Shown: positions 7,013-16,276 of the stretch, one piece after another
Position numbering within the stretch: position 1 is the stretch's first letter
How the letters are laid out: each line of letters begins with the position of its first letter
DNA from: Candidatus Sumerlaeota bacterium
GTDB taxonomy: Bacteria > Sumerlaeota > Sumerlaeia > SLMS01 > JAHLLQ01
Length of the DNA: 43,861 bases
Assembly (NCBI GenBank): GCA_021772755.1
Contig: JAJFLJ010000224.1
Location: forward strand, 1-43,861
Direction: 5' to 3'
Made by a program: the position numbers and the translations under genes
The notes under the pieces: generated by a model
Database searches by the model: none
The model's input: only the letters and a program-made list of their open reading frames with translations
Told to the model about the DNA's origin: nothing

Positions 7013-10000
7013 CTATTCTGTCCGAAAGCGCGCCAGCCAGCCTTCCAGAATCGCGGCCCGTGAAAACACCGGGACGACTGTCTCGACGGGAAAGCCAAGA
7101 ACCACGACACTGTCCGTCGCATAGCCCGCGACGGTTCCGTTCTCGCCGTACTCGAAGATCGTTTCCGATCCCTCGGAAGGGGTGAAGGACTCGGGCTGCT
7201 CCACGCGGTAGATGGGGTCCTCGACGTTCGTTTCGGGATCGAGCCAGTCGCCGAACGCGAAGACGTTGGAGTCGGGGAAGTACTCGTCCTTCCACGGCGG
7301 CGAGGGCAGGTGGCGCGGCGCGTAGTCCGCGAAGCGCTCGTGCACGAGATTGAGGTCGCCGAAGCCGTTGGCTTCGTTGTTGGTGCGGACGCTGTTGATG
7401 TCGGTCGCGTCCTGGACGTAGCCGGCGATGCCAAGCACGTCGCGGGCGAAGGCGCGGCTCTCCTCGTTGGCGAGCGGACCGTCGATCAGGTCTTCGGCGA
7501 CGTACGCGCCGCTGACGAGCAGTTTGCCGCCATCGACGACGTGTCTGCGCAGGAGGATGCGGGCTGCGGCGTCGATGACTTCGAACTCGTGCGTCATGCG
7601 GTCCGGCGCGCCCGTTCCGTCGAGACCCGCGTAGGGCGCGATGGTCCGCTGCTCGCCGGCAATCCAGTCGATGAAGCCGTACCCGCGTTCGACCGCCCCC
7701 GCCGAGAACGCGGCGGCCGACGCGGAATCGAAGGACTGGCCGAGCCGGTCGAATTCGCGCCCGTGCACGGCGACATGATCGAAGAAGTTCCCGGGTTCGA
7801 GACGATCCTCCATGTTGCTGCGGCTCGCGCCGCGTCCGGGGCCTTCGAGATCGTTGTACCATTCGGCGCCGAAGTTGAAGTCGATCTGGTCGCCGCAGAT
7901 TCCGTAGTTGTAGCGATAGCCGACGCCGGGATCGACCTGGCGCATGAAGCCGCGCGTGTCCTCGGCATCGACGATCTGCGCGCCGCCGATGCGGTCGAAT
8001 CCGTCGACGACGAGAACCGGTTCGACCCCTTCGACGAAGCAGACGCCGACGATGGGCGCGGGCAGGGACTCTCCGCCGGCGTTGGCGGCGGTGACCTTGA
8101 AGTAGTGGTCCTCGCCGCTTTCGAGCCCGTCGATGACGATGCTTGCCGCGGGCGTGTACCGGCCGTTGTCGAACGCGCGTCCGTCGCCGCTCGTGTAGAC
8201 GATGTAGCCGTCGGGAACCGCCGTCGGTTCGAGGGGGTCGGCGACGGGGGTCCACGAGATTTCGGAGCTGTCGCGGTCGATGCTGCGCGCGTAGACGCCG
8301 GTCGGGGGAAGCGGCTGGATCACGGGCTCGTACCCGTTCGACCACGCGACGAAGCGCACGATGGCCTTGTAGATGGCGCGCGACATGTCGCGCTTGAAGC
8401 GGGGGTCGGTGCCGTACTTCATGTCGTTGAAATTGTGGTGCGAGAGCAGTTCAAGCAGCGCGGAGGGCATGTTCGGGCGACGCGACTCTCCGTAGCCCGA
8501 ATCCCAGAGCCGGCGCATCGCCCAGGTGCTGGTGTATTCCTCGCGCGCCGTCCTGGCGATCTCCGTGTGGATCAGCGACATGAGGTCGCGGTTCAGGAAC
8601 CGGCTGCGCCCGTCGGGGAAGGTGTCGTTGCCCTCGTTGTCGCGCAGGCTGTAGATGGAGAGCGTGCCGATCAGGCCGTCGGCGTCTCCGCCGGCATCGG
8701 TGTGCCAGCTCAGCATCGCGTCGATGGGCACGCCGAGTCCCGGGTCGGTGCGGTCGAGGTTCGGCCCGCCCGGCGCCCCCTGGATGTAGTTGGCGAACTC
8801 GCCGCGAGCCGTCACGTCCTGGTCGTAGTTCTCGTGAAAGTGTCGTTCGTTCTGGGGAGTATTGTAGACCGCGTCCGGCGGCGCGCCGGCGTACTGGGTC
8901 CAGTAGCGTGCGGCTTCGGCATAGCGCGGATGCCCGCTGATGAGATCGTCCGGAGCCACGTTCCCCATGCCGCCGCCGAACCGCACGGCGTCGGCGGAAA
9001 CGTACGTCGCGCCGACCGCGTTGGGCAGCGCGCCCTCCGAGGCGATGGTGACGCTGCCGGTCTCCTCGTTGGCCTCCTCCTCGAAGAAATACGTCCCGAT
9101 GTAGACCCAGGTGCTCCCAGCGACCTGCTGGTTGACGCGCACGGTCGTTTCGCCGCCCGCATGGCGGACGACGACGGGCACCGACGCGCTGTTGTCGGGA
9201 AGATGGTCCCACGACGCGTAGACGGCGTATTCCGCGCTGCGCTGGAGGTAGGGGACGAACGTCGCCGTGGCGGGGGCGTCCGGATCGACGCGCGCGCGGA
9301 CGGACGTTCCCATCGTGAAGGGCTCGTCCAGGTTTCGGAGCGCAACGGGCCGTCCGCCGAGCCAGCCGTCTCCGGCGAGTTCCCAGGCGCCGCCCTGCAC
9401 GTAGCGCGACTTCGTGGACTGCACGTCGTTGTCGACGATCGTCTCCGAAGTGTTGTAGTCCCGCTCCCGCGTCATGAAGACGAACGCGCCGGCGTTCTCG
9501 AGCATCGGCACGAGAAACGGATTGATGTAGGACTGCGTGTAGAGGTCTTCGACGATGGTGTAGACGCGCGCGCGCTGCAGCTGCCAGCGGTTCTCCTTAT
9601 GCCATGTCCATCCGTGAGAGGGCGACACGACCAGGTGGCGGCCGGCAAGGCCGCCGGAGCGGTCGGCCCCGGCGTAGTCGGAGCGAACGACGACGGGCCT
9701 GGCGAAGTCGCGCGGCATCGTCTTGACGGCCTGGTGGCGCCGGCGGATCGATTCGGGGGCCGTGACGTAGTCGTCGAGGGAGTACTCCCACGTTCGGTCC
9801 TGCCAGGACTTGCGGACGCCGATGCGGACCGGCGCCGGTTCCTCGCCGAGGGCGTCTGCGATGGCTCCGGAGAAGCGGCGCTCGATGTCGGCCTTCGATT
9901 CGGGGGTCCAGGGCTTCTCGCCAATGGTGTCGCTGACGAACACGCTCCAGCCCGCGCCGTCGCTCTCCACGCTTTCGACGTCCGTACGCGAGGGAATCAG

Positions 10001-10150
10001 CGCGTCGAAGTATTCGATGCCTCTCTGCGCGGCGATCAGTTCCTCGATGGCCGCCTTCGCGGAGGCCAGGCGATCGGAGCCCTCTTCCTGCGCGTTCGCC
10101 AGAAGCGGAATGGACAGCAGCAGGGCTGCCAGAATCGTGCGGATGGTCAT
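7013..10150 (-). CDS. Exported amidase-like protein with golvesin-like insertion, FN3 and C-terminal domain
   Basis: The 1045-residue product opens with a signal peptide (TIRTILAALLLSIPLLANAQ). An N-acetylmuramoyl-L-alanine amidase (amidase_3-like) domain seems to be split: SPSHGW stands where DPGHGG is usual, SWHTDAG where SIHxNA is, and SALLELLSHH supplies a late Glu. Between the first two lies a beta-sandwich insertion like the golvesin/xanthan-lyase binding domain (YASWDHLPDN, NQQVAGSTWVYIGTYFF). A fibronectin type III domain follows (PPTGVYARSI to YFKVTAANAGGES), then an alpha/beta domain starting PVLVVDGF. Similar proteins are often called xanthan lyase, a name without support here. ATG at 10150 follows GGAGGAA. 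Probable role: envelope or glycan processing outside the cytoplasm. Confidence 0.75.
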   Translation of the reverse strand: MTIRTILAALLLSIPLLANAQEEGSDRLASAKAAIEELIAAQRGIEYFDALIPSRTDVESVESDGAGWSVFVSDTIGEKPWTPESKADIERRFSGAIADALGEEPAPVRIGVRKSWQDRTWEYSLDDYVTAPESIRRRHQAVKTMPRDFARPVVVRSDYAGADRSGGLAGRHLVVSPSHGWTWHKENRWQLQRARVYTIVEDLYTQSYINPFLVPMLENAGAFVFMTRERDYNTSETIVDNDVQSTKSRYVQGGAWELAGDGWLGGRPVALRNLDEPFTMGTSVRARVDPDAPATATFVPYLQRSAEYAVYASWDHLPDNSASVPVVVRHAGGETTVRVNQQVAGSTWVYIGTYFFEEEANEETGSVTIASEGALPNAVGATYVSADAVRFGGGMGNVAPDDLISGHPRYAEAARYWTQYAGAPPDAVYNTPQNERHFHENYDQDVTARGEFANYIQGAPGGPNLDRTDPGLGVPIDAMLSWHTDAGGDADGLIGTLSIYSLRDNEGNDTFPDGRSRFLNRDLMSLIHTEIARTAREEYTSTWAMRRLWDSGYGESRRPNMPSALLELLSHHNFNDMKYGTDPRFKRDMSRAIYKAIVRFVAWSNGYEPVIQPLPPTGVYARSIDRDSSEISWTPVADPLEPTAVPDGYIVYTSGDGRAFDNGRYTPAASIVIDGLESGEDHYFKVTAANAGGESLPAPIVGVCFVEGVEPVLVVDGFDRIGGAQIVDAEDTRGFMRQVDPGVGYRYNYGICGDQIDFNFGAEWYNDLEGPGRGASRSNMEDRLEPGNFFDHVAVHGREFDRLGQSFDSASAAAFSAGAVERGYGFIDWIAGEQRTIAPYAGLDGTGAPDRMTHEFEVIDAAARILLRRHVVDGGKLLVSGAYVAEDLIDGPLANEESRAFARDVLGIAGYVQDATDINSVRTNNEANGFGDLNLVHERFADYAPRHLPSPPWKDEYFPDSNVFAFGDWLDPETNVEDPIYRVEQPESFTPSEGSETIFEYGENGTVAGYATDSVVVLGFPVETVVPVFSRAAILEGWLARFRTE

Positions 10151-10245
10151 TGGTCGGGTTCCTCCGTGATCGACGGGCGGGGCCGCGAGAGGAACGCTGA
10201 GTCCCGCAACCGCCGGGCTCAAGTGACAATGTGGAGGAGCGCCGC

Positions 10246-10680
10246 TCAGGCGACGGGAAGCTGAAGGTCGCGAATCTGCCGGCCGAGGGTTTCGATGCTG
10301 ACGTCGCGGGGGTCGGTGCCCTGCGAGATGGTGACGGCGAACGCGGTGAGCATGGAGATGCCGAGCTGGATGCGCTCGTCGGAGGACACGGCGGTTTCGA
10401 GCAGCAGCCCGTGGCCGAAGGGTCCGCTCGCCGCGCCCATGCTGAGAGGCATGGCCCCGTTCGCGTCCTGATTGAGGCGGTAGAGCAGCGCCTCGTTTCC
10501 GGAGTTGGCGAGGAACTGGTGCAGTTCGTACGTCCAGTGCCCCTCCAGACGGCCGAGCGCGGAACGGATGCAGGTGGAGATCGTCGTCGGTTCGAAGTCC
10601 CGCGTCGCGCTCCAGATACGCACGTCGAGATCGTCCTCGATGGCGATGTTACAGGCCTGGACGATTCGGTCGGACGTCAT
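10246..10680 (-). CDS. Hypothetical protein, partner of the overlapping upstream gene
   Basis: I do not recognise this 144-residue protein. It has no signal peptide or membrane segment and looks like a small soluble alpha/beta protein. Its ATG (10680) shares one base with the TGA of the upstream gene (TGATG), so the two are translationally coupled and likely encode interacting products. The central part (HGLLLETAVSSDERI followed by a predicted helix LGISMLTAFAVTI) recalls the layout of small secretion-chaperone folds, but I see no decisive motif. It ends 95 bases before the start of the exported amidase-like gene, which is read in the same direction. Confidence 0.7.
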   Translation of the reverse strand: MTSDRIVQACNIAIEDDLDVRIWSATRDFEPTTISTCIRSALGRLEGHWTYELHQFLANSGNEALLYRLNQDANGAMPLSMGAASGPFGHGLLLETAVSSDERIQLGISMLTAFAVTISQGTDPRDVSIETLGRQIRDLQLPVA

Positions 10681-11294
10681 CAGAACACCTCGCGCGTTCC
10701 GCCCTCGGACTGCATCCAGAGATCGACGGCGGACTTCTGGATGACGGGCATCAGCAGTTCGATGGCGCTCGCGAGGTCGTCGCCTCTCATGCCGGCGGGA
10801 AGGTGAAGGGGGAAGGGGACTTCGGCGACTCCGCACCGGAAGGTCGCGTCGGGGACGTTGGGGTTGAGGGAATCGTCCTCGTGCTGGAAGAGATCGAGGG
10901 TGACGCTGGCCGGGGGAATCTTCATGGCGAACGTCAGCTGGAACCCGACGCGCCGCTGGTAGACGTCGTAGTCACCGCGGATGGCCTTCTCGCAGGCGAG
11001 CCAGGGGAGGTCGCGGGGCCGCATTCCGCCGCGCTCGTTCATCGCTGCGGCATAGTCGGCGCGCATCGGGGTGGCTTCGATGGCCGTGCGACCGAAGCGG
11101 CCGCTGATTCGCGAGAAACGGCTGGCGCGTCCCGCGATCATTCCGGCGGCGGCGCTCGCGTGGGCCGCGACGCGCTTGCTGGAGACGCCGTGGATCCTGC
11201 GGAGCTTCGCGTCGTATTCCTCCGCCCGGTGCGCTTCGCGCCGAACGGTGTCTTCGGGAACGTTGGATTCGTCGTCGAACTCGATGTAGATCAT
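10680..11294 (-). CDS. Hypothetical protein, first gene of an overlapping pair
   Basis: This 204-residue protein matches no family I can name. It begins MIYIEFDDESNVPED, continues with a basic, Ala/Arg-rich helical stretch (about 12-65), and ends in an alpha/beta part with VGFQLTFAMKIP and an acidic FQHEDDSLNPNVPDA segment. There is no signal peptide. The ATG at 11294 has AGGAG upstream; longer in-frame starts would add an implausible Arg/Ser-rich leader. The stop overlaps the start of the downstream 144-residue gene. The divergent neighbour is the GH38 mannosidase, 212 bases away. Confidence 0.7.
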   Translation of the reverse strand: MIYIEFDDESNVPEDTVRREAHRAEEYDAKLRRIHGVSSKRVAAHASAAAGMIAGRASRFSRISGRFGRTAIEATPMRADYAAAMNERGGMRPRDLPWLACEKAIRGDYDVYQRRVGFQLTFAMKIPPASVTLDLFQHEDDSLNPNVPDATFRCGVAEVPFPLHLPAGMRGDDLASAIELLMPVIQKSAVDLWMQSEGGTREVF

Positions 11295-11506
11295 CCGAGT
11301 CACGCTCCTGCGGTTTCGCGACCGGCGGGGAAAAAGAGGGAAAGACCCGCCACGCTGGATGCTATTGCGGGAAGGGACCGGGACCACGTCAATTGCTATT
11401 CAGGCTGTGAGGAAGTCTCCGCCAGCGTAACCGTTTTCTCTTGCCCTCGATCCGCGCCCCCAGACAACCGGGACGGAATCTCCCGGAAGCATCGAAACGA
11501 GCACCC

Positions 11507-14236
11507 ATGACGGCGAAGACCACCGCCCGAACACGCACCGTTCACTACGTCCTCAGCACCCATTGGGACCGCGAATGGTACCAGGCGTTCCAGGACTATC
11601 GCGAGCGCCTGGTGCGGCTGATGGACAACGTCATCGCGGGGTTCGACGACGGACGCCTGCGCGGCCCCTTCCAGACCGACGGGCAGGCGATCCTGCTGGA
11701 GGACTATCTGGAAATCCGGCCGGAGAGGCGGGCCAGGGTCGAACAACTCGTTCGCGAGCGCAAGTTCGTCGTCGGGCCGTGGTACGTCCTGCCGGACGAG
11801 TTCATCGTCAGCGGCGAATCCATCGTGCGCAATCTCCGCCTTGGCCGGGAAATCGCGCGCCGGTTCGGCGCGGAACCATCGGACGCCGGTTTCGTCTGCG
11901 ATCTGTTCGGCCACATCGGCCAGCTGCCACAGATTCTTCGGGGCTTCGGCATCGACAACGCGCTTCTCTGGCGCGGAGTGAACCACTACGAGACGCGCAA
12001 TTTCATCTGGGAGGGCGTCGACGGGTCCGACGTCGTCGCGTACGAATTCGCCAACATCGGCTACTGCGACTACGCGTTCAAGGTCCGCGACGCCGACAAG
12101 CGCGACCTGGAGTTCGACCGCGAGCGCAACCGCCGCCAGCTCCACGACTATATCGATCACGAGACGGCGCACACCGAGACCGACGCCGTGCTGCTGTTCG
12201 ACGGCGGCGACCACCAGGAGTGGGACCCGGAGGTCTACGGGCTTCTTTGCGAGACGATGGACTTGGGCGGGACCGGCTTCGAGGTCCGCCATTCCGATCT
12301 GGACGCGTTCGTTCGCGAGATGGTCGGACAGCGCGACCGGATCGCGAAGCGCCTGAAGGGGGAACTGCGCGAGACGGGCAAGGTGCCGGGCATGGCGGGA
12401 CACCAGATCCACGGCGTTCTCTCCAGCCGGGTCTGGATCAAGCGGGAAAACCAGGAGTGCCAGAACATGCTCTGCCACTGGGCGGAACCGCTCGGCGCGT
12501 TTTCAGCCCTCGCACTCGGCACGGAGTATCCGAAGGGGTATCTGGACGTGGCGTGGCGCTGGCTGATCGAGAACCACCCGCACGATTCGATCTGCGGATG
12601 CAGCATCGACCAGGTTCACGAGGACATGAAGTACCGTTTCAGCCAGACGCGCCAGATCGCGGAGTTGACGACGCGGGAAGCGTCGTACCGCATCGCCGCG
12701 AGCATCGAAGGGTCGCCGGCGAAGGACGAGGTCCGCGTCGTCGTGTTCAACCCGCTGCCGGTCGACCGCGACGGCCCTGCGACGCTTGAGCTGGAAATAC
12801 CGACCGACTACCCCGTCTTTCAGGAGTTCTTCGGATTCGAGAAGCTGCCGGTCTTCACCATCCACGGCGCCGACGGGGCGGAGATCCCGTTCCAGCGCGT
12901 TCGCCAGTCCATGGGTCGCAAGGGAATGCGCATCCGCCCGGCGAAGTTCCCCGACAACACCGTGACCGACAGAGTGACCGTCGCGCTTCCGCTCCGCATT
13001 CCTGCGATGGGCTACACGACGCTGACCGTTCGTCCCGCGACGAACCAGGAGCCGAAGCGCTATCCGATGGTTCCCTCGCTGGTCTGCGGCAGCCGCGCGA
13101 TAGAAAACGAGCTTCTGCGCGTCGAGGCCACTGCGCACGGGACGCTGACACTGACGGACAGGGCGACAGGCGAGACCTATGGAGACTTGCTGACGTTCGA
13201 GGAGCGCGCCGACATCGGAGACGGCTGGTTCCACGGGGTGGCAGTCAACGACGAGGTCTTGTATTCCTCGGCCTGCGCGTCGGACGTCTCCGTGATCGAG
13301 AACGGAAAGTACCAGGCCGCGCTGAGAGTTCGCACGACCATGAACGTGCCGGAGGAATTCGTCTTCGAGGGGATGGTTCGCTCCGCGCGGCGCGTACCGC
13401 TGGTTCTCGAAACGGTCGTGCGCCTTCGCGCCGGCTCCGATCACGTCGAGTTCGAGACCACGATCGACAACACCGCGAAGGACCACCGCGTCCGGGTTCT
13501 GTTCCCGTCGGGCGCGAAGACCGCGACGTGGCGGACGGACCAGGCGTTCGACGTCGTCGAACGCAACGTCGCGCTGCGCGCGGACAACCACGAGTGCTTC
13601 GAACTGGAGGTCGACACCAAGCCTCAGCAGTCTTGGTCGGGCGTCTTCGACGAGAAGCGCGGGCTTGCCGTCGTCGCCACCGGCCTGATCGAGAGCGCCG
13701 TTCCGGACGTCGAGGAGAGGCCCATCGCGCTGACGCTGTTTCGCGGGACCCGCCGGACCGTCAACACCGACGGCGAGCCGGAGGGTCAGGTCCTTGGCCC
13801 GATGACGTTCCGCTATGCGGTCAAGCCGTTGCGCGGCGCTCCGAACCGCCGCCGTCTGTTCGACATCGGCCAGGCCCTGGGCACGGGCCTGCGCGTCGTG
13901 AACATGCGCTGGCAGGATGTCGGCATTCACCGCCAGGGGACGGCGATGCCGGCCCAGGCCGGTTTCCTTCGACTGGACGGTGGCGCGGTGATGACGAGTT
14001 GCCGCATCGTCGATGGCGAACTCGAGGTGCGCGTTTTCAATCCCGAGACGACGAAGGTCGATGCGGCGCTGGACTGGTCCGGCAATCCCGAAGCGATGGG
14101 CAGATTCGAGTCCGTCGTCGCCGTGGATCTCGAAAGCAACCCCACCGGCAAGCCAGTGAGGCCCGACGGCAGGCGGTTCTCGTTCGACCTGGAGCCGAAG
14201 AAGATCGTCACCTGGCGGTTCCACCGCCAGGGATGA
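11507..14236 (+). CDS. Glycoside hydrolase family 38 alpha-mannosidase (MngB-like)
   Basis: The 909-residue product matches retaining, zinc-dependent GH38 alpha-mannosidases. The N-terminal domain has the metal-binding pair His19/Asp21 in STHWDREWY, the probable nucleophile Asp132 in CDLFGHIGQLPQIL, and the late metal ligand His359 in HDSICGCSIDQVH. GPWYVLPDEF and SGESIVRNL are also typical. A helical middle and a large beta-sandwich C-terminal region follow. The overall pattern is closest to the MngB (mannosylglycerate hydrolase)-like branch, but substrate cannot be read from sequence. No signal peptide is visible, so it probably acts in the cytoplasm. ATG at 11507 was chosen because homology starts at once; its ribosome-binding site is weak. 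Confidence 0.92.
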   Translation: MTAKTTARTRTVHYVLSTHWDREWYQAFQDYRERLVRLMDNVIAGFDDGRLRGPFQTDGQAILLEDYLEIRPERRARVEQLVRERKFVVGPWYVLPDEFIVSGESIVRNLRLGREIARRFGAEPSDAGFVCDLFGHIGQLPQILRGFGIDNALLWRGVNHYETRNFIWEGVDGSDVVAYEFANIGYCDYAFKVRDADKRDLEFDRERNRRQLHDYIDHETAHTETDAVLLFDGGDHQEWDPEVYGLLCETMDLGGTGFEVRHSDLDAFVREMVGQRDRIAKRLKGELRETGKVPGMAGHQIHGVLSSRVWIKRENQECQNMLCHWAEPLGAFSALALGTEYPKGYLDVAWRWLIENHPHDSICGCSIDQVHEDMKYRFSQTRQIAELTTREASYRIAASIEGSPAKDEVRVVVFNPLPVDRDGPATLELEIPTDYPVFQEFFGFEKLPVFTIHGADGAEIPFQRVRQSMGRKGMRIRPAKFPDNTVTDRVTVALPLRIPAMGYTTLTVRPATNQEPKRYPMVPSLVCGSRAIENELLRVEATAHGTLTLTDRATGETYGDLLTFEERADIGDGWFHGVAVNDEVLYSSACASDVSVIENGKYQAALRVRTTMNVPEEFVFEGMVRSARRVPLVLETVVRLRAGSDHVEFETTIDNTAKDHRVRVLFPSGAKTATWRTDQAFDVVERNVALRADNHECFELEVDTKPQQSWSGVFDEKRGLAVVATGLIESAVPDVEERPIALTLFRGTRRTVNTDGEPEGQVLGPMTFRYAVKPLRGAPNRRRLFDIGQALGTGLRVVNMRWQDVGIHRQGTAMPAQAGFLRLDGGAVMTSCRIVDGELEVRVFNPETTKVDAALDWSGNPEAMGRFESVVAVDLESNPTGKPVRPDGRRFSFDLEPKKIVTWRFHRQG

Positions 14237-14259
14237 CGGAGCGGCCGTCACCTTCGTAC

Positions 14260-14291
14260 TTGACCCCACATGACCGGGCTGGCTGTATACT
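14260..14291 (+). promoter_or_regulatory. Possible promoter of the first TSP3 cassette
   Basis: TTGACC (14260-14265) and TATACT (14286-14291) each match five of six consensus bases, but the spacer of 20 is long. The equivalent place before the second cassette has a perfect TTGACA (17242-17247), again about 65 bases before the TTG start codon, with no good -10 box. If used, the transcript would start after the ATG at 14270, which supports the TTG start at 14324. Confidence 0.3.
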
Positions 14292-14323
14292 GTGGAGTAT
14301 CGAAACCGCGTCCGAGTCGTTCG

Positions 14324-15106
14324 TTGCGACAGACCGCAGGGCTGAAAAGGCTGATCGCCGGGATGGCCATCGCGATGGCTGTTCAGGCTGCGTGGGCGGA
14401 TGTCTGGGTCATCACCTCGTTTCGTCCCGACACCGATGGCGATTGCGTGCCCGACGACCTCGAAGTCCTCCTGGGGCTCGATCCCAACGACCCCGACACC
14501 GATGGCGACACGATCCCCGACGGCGACGAGGACAGCGACAACGACGGCCTCTCGAACTGCGGCGAGGTTCTGACCGGTCTCGACCCCAACGATCCCGACA
14601 CCGACGATGACGGGACCGACGACGGCGACGAGGACACCGACCGCGACGGCCTCGGCAACGAGGAAGAGGAAGACGAAGGAACGGACCCCAACGACCCCGA
14701 CACCGATGGCGACGGCGTGCTGGACGGCGACGAGGTCGCCGAGAATTCCGACCCCCTCGACATGAACGACGTGCCGTCGGCGATGGCCGGCGCGCCGCGG
14801 GCCGCGTCCTCCGCGTTCGCTTCACTCATAAACAGGACCACCGCTCTTCCGCCTGCGGGAGTCGATGTGGCGTCCGGCGAATTCGTCACCATGCGCAACG
14901 TCACCACCACCATTCCATCGGCCGGTATCGACGTTGCGTCGGGCGAGTTCGTCACGATGCGCAACGTCACCACCACCATTCCATCGGCCGGTATCGACGT
15001 CGCGTCGGGCGAGTTCGTCACCATGCGCAACGTCACGGAAACACCCAAGGCGCCGCCTCCTGCGGCGATCAGCCCTTTCGTCAGTCTTGAAAACACTCCC
15101 CCCTGA
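14324..15106 (+). CDS. Secreted thrombospondin type-3 repeat protein with five C-terminal F-x(3)-N repeats (copy A)
   Basis: The product (260 residues) has a signal peptide ([19 protein letters not shown]), then [16 protein letters not shown] and about six calcium-binding thrombospondin type-3 segments (DTDGDxx[19 protein letters not shown]) to about residue 150. The C-terminal part has five copies of a ~20-residue motif with core F-x(3)-N-x-T, three of them nearly identical ([11 protein letters not shown]), and ends [10 protein letters not shown] place the start at TTG 14324: it gives a normal signal peptide and nearly the length of the paralogue at 17310, which also starts with TTG. The glycine-rich gene follows after 10 bases. 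Likely exported and Ca2+-rigidified; function unknown. Confidence 0.8.
   Translation: MRQTAGLKRLIAGMAIAMAVQAAWADVWVITSFRPDTDGDCVPDDLEVLLGLDPNDPDTDGDTIPDGDEDSDNDGLSNCGEVLTGLDPNDPDTDDDGTDDGDEDTDRDGLGNEEEEDEGTDPNDPDTDGDGVLDGDEVAENSDPLDMNDVPSAMAGAPRAASSAFASLINRTTALPPAGVDVASGEFVTMRNVTTTIPSAGIDVASGEFVTMRNVTTTIPSAGIDVASGEFVTMRNVTETPKAPPPAAISPFVSLENTPP
14870..15039 (+). repeat. 66-bp tandem repeat inside the TSP3 gene, 2.6 units
   Basis: Units begin at 14870, 14936 and 15002, the last incomplete. Each encodes 22 residues containing [16 protein letters not shown] and differs from the next at only a few third positions. The near-identity at DNA level points to recent expansion, in contrast to the diverged repeats of the paralogue at 17.3 kb. 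Confidence 0.85.
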
Positions 15107-15116
15107 GGTGACAGCC

Positions 15117-16271
15117 ATGCGATTCCATCCAGCCATCGTATCGATTTCCGCCTGCTTCGCGGCGCTGCCTGCCGCGATTTCCGCCGGCCCCGCGTTCGAC
15201 GCGGGTTCCGACGGCTCCGATGGCGCGTTGTCCTTCGCGCCGAGCGTCACGCCTGTGACGATCGTCTTCGATCCCGACGACCTGGGCGTGGATCCAGATG
15301 GCGACGGCATCTATCATTTCACGACGATCACCGTCCCCGAGAACGTGACTGTGGAGTTCGACACGCGACTCGTTCACTGGCAGCCACAGCATTGGCTCGC
15401 CACCGGCGACATCGTGATCGACGGGACTCTCGATCTCGACGGTCACCCCGGGAATCCGAAGCTGGATCCCGACGACGTCCAGCTGCCGTCTCTTCCTGGG
15501 CCTGGAGGTTATCCGGGTGGTGCCGCTGGTGGGACGTTTCAGACGCAGACCACCGGATTCGGCCCCGGTGGGTTCGGCAGCGGAAGTCACAGCAACTACG
15601 GGAATATCTACCTCCAGCCACTGACGGGCGGTTCCGGTGGCGGCGGAGGAAACATCAATTCCGGTGGGGGCGGTGCGGGTGGTGGCGCGATCCTTCTCGC
15701 CAGCAGTACGTCGGTGACGATCGACGGGGGAGTGTTCGCTCGCGGAGGGGCCAGCTCGGGTGGGGGATTCGGCGCCGGCGGGGGCATTCGAGTCGTCGCT
15801 CCCCTCGTTGCCGGAACCGGTACGCTTAACACCAACAGCGGAAACGGGAGCCAGAGCGGCCGGGGCAGGGTCCGGATTGAGTCGATGACCGACGACTTCG
15901 ACGGCACTATCGTCGCCCATACCTACCGCCGCGTCGTTCTCATTCCCGAGACGTACTCGCCACCGGTATCGGGGATTTTCCCCCGGCTGCGGGTCACGTC
16001 CATCGACGGAATGGCCGTGCCATCGCCGCCGTTCGGCATCTTCGACATGCCGGATATCGAGCTGGACGAGGGCGCGCCCATCGTCTTCGAGATCGAGGCG
16101 TTCAACGTTCCGGTGGGAACGACCGCGAAGCTCTACCTCTTCAGCGAGAACAATTTCGACGAACAGTTCACTTCCACTCCGCTCGCCGGGACGCTCGCGA
16201 ATTCCACCGCGACCGTCACTACCGCCGTTCCCCAGGGCTTCGCCCAGGGGTTCGTCTACGCGAGTTGGTAG
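15117..16271 (+). CDS. Secreted glycine-rich protein, partner of TSP3 protein (copy A)
   Basis: The 384-residue product has a signal peptide (residues 1-22). A conserved N-terminal block follows (FDAGSDGSDGALSF, DPDGDGIYHFTTITVP, WLATGDIVIDGTLDLDG). The middle is glycine-rich, LQPLTGGSGGGGG and GGGGAGGGAILLAS, with the alternating pattern (GGAI-L-A---I-I-G---A-GG) of secreted beta-solenoid-like proteins. A beta-rich C-terminal domain ends GFVYASW. ATG follows GAGGTG at good distance, 10 bases after the TSP3 gene. A full-length paralogue lies at 18106. Probably extracellular or cell surface; I cannot assign a reaction. Confidence 0.8.
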   Translation: MRFHPAIVSISACFAALPAAISAGPAFDAGSDGSDGALSFAPSVTPVTIVFDPDDLGVDPDGDGIYHFTTITVPENVTVEFDTRLVHWQPQHWLATGDIVIDGTLDLDGHPGNPKLDPDDVQLPSLPGPGGYPGGAAGGTFQTQTTGFGPGGFGSGSHSNYGNIYLQPLTGGSGGGGGNINSGGGGAGGGAILLASSTSVTIDGGVFARGGASSGGGFGAGGGIRVVAPLVAGTGTLNTNSGNGSQSGRGRVRIESMTDDFDGTIVAHTYRRVVLIPETYSPPVSGIFPRLRVTSIDGMAVPSPPFGIFDMPDIELDEGAPIVFEIEAFNVPVGTTAKLYLFSENNFDEQFTSTPLAGTLANSTATVTTAVPQGFAQGFVYASW

Positions 16272-16276
16272 CCGCG

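Noticed and set aside
7310-10264. A 984-codon open frame on the plus strand opposite the golvesin-type amidase gene
   Set aside because: It is Val/Asp/Arg/Gly-rich with no domain and mirrors the codon positions of the clearly coding minus strand; GC-rich genes often leave the complementary frame open.
12503-14269. A 588-codon minus-strand frame inside the mannosidase gene
   Set aside because: No start context or homology; the plus-strand GH38 motifs decide the coding strand.
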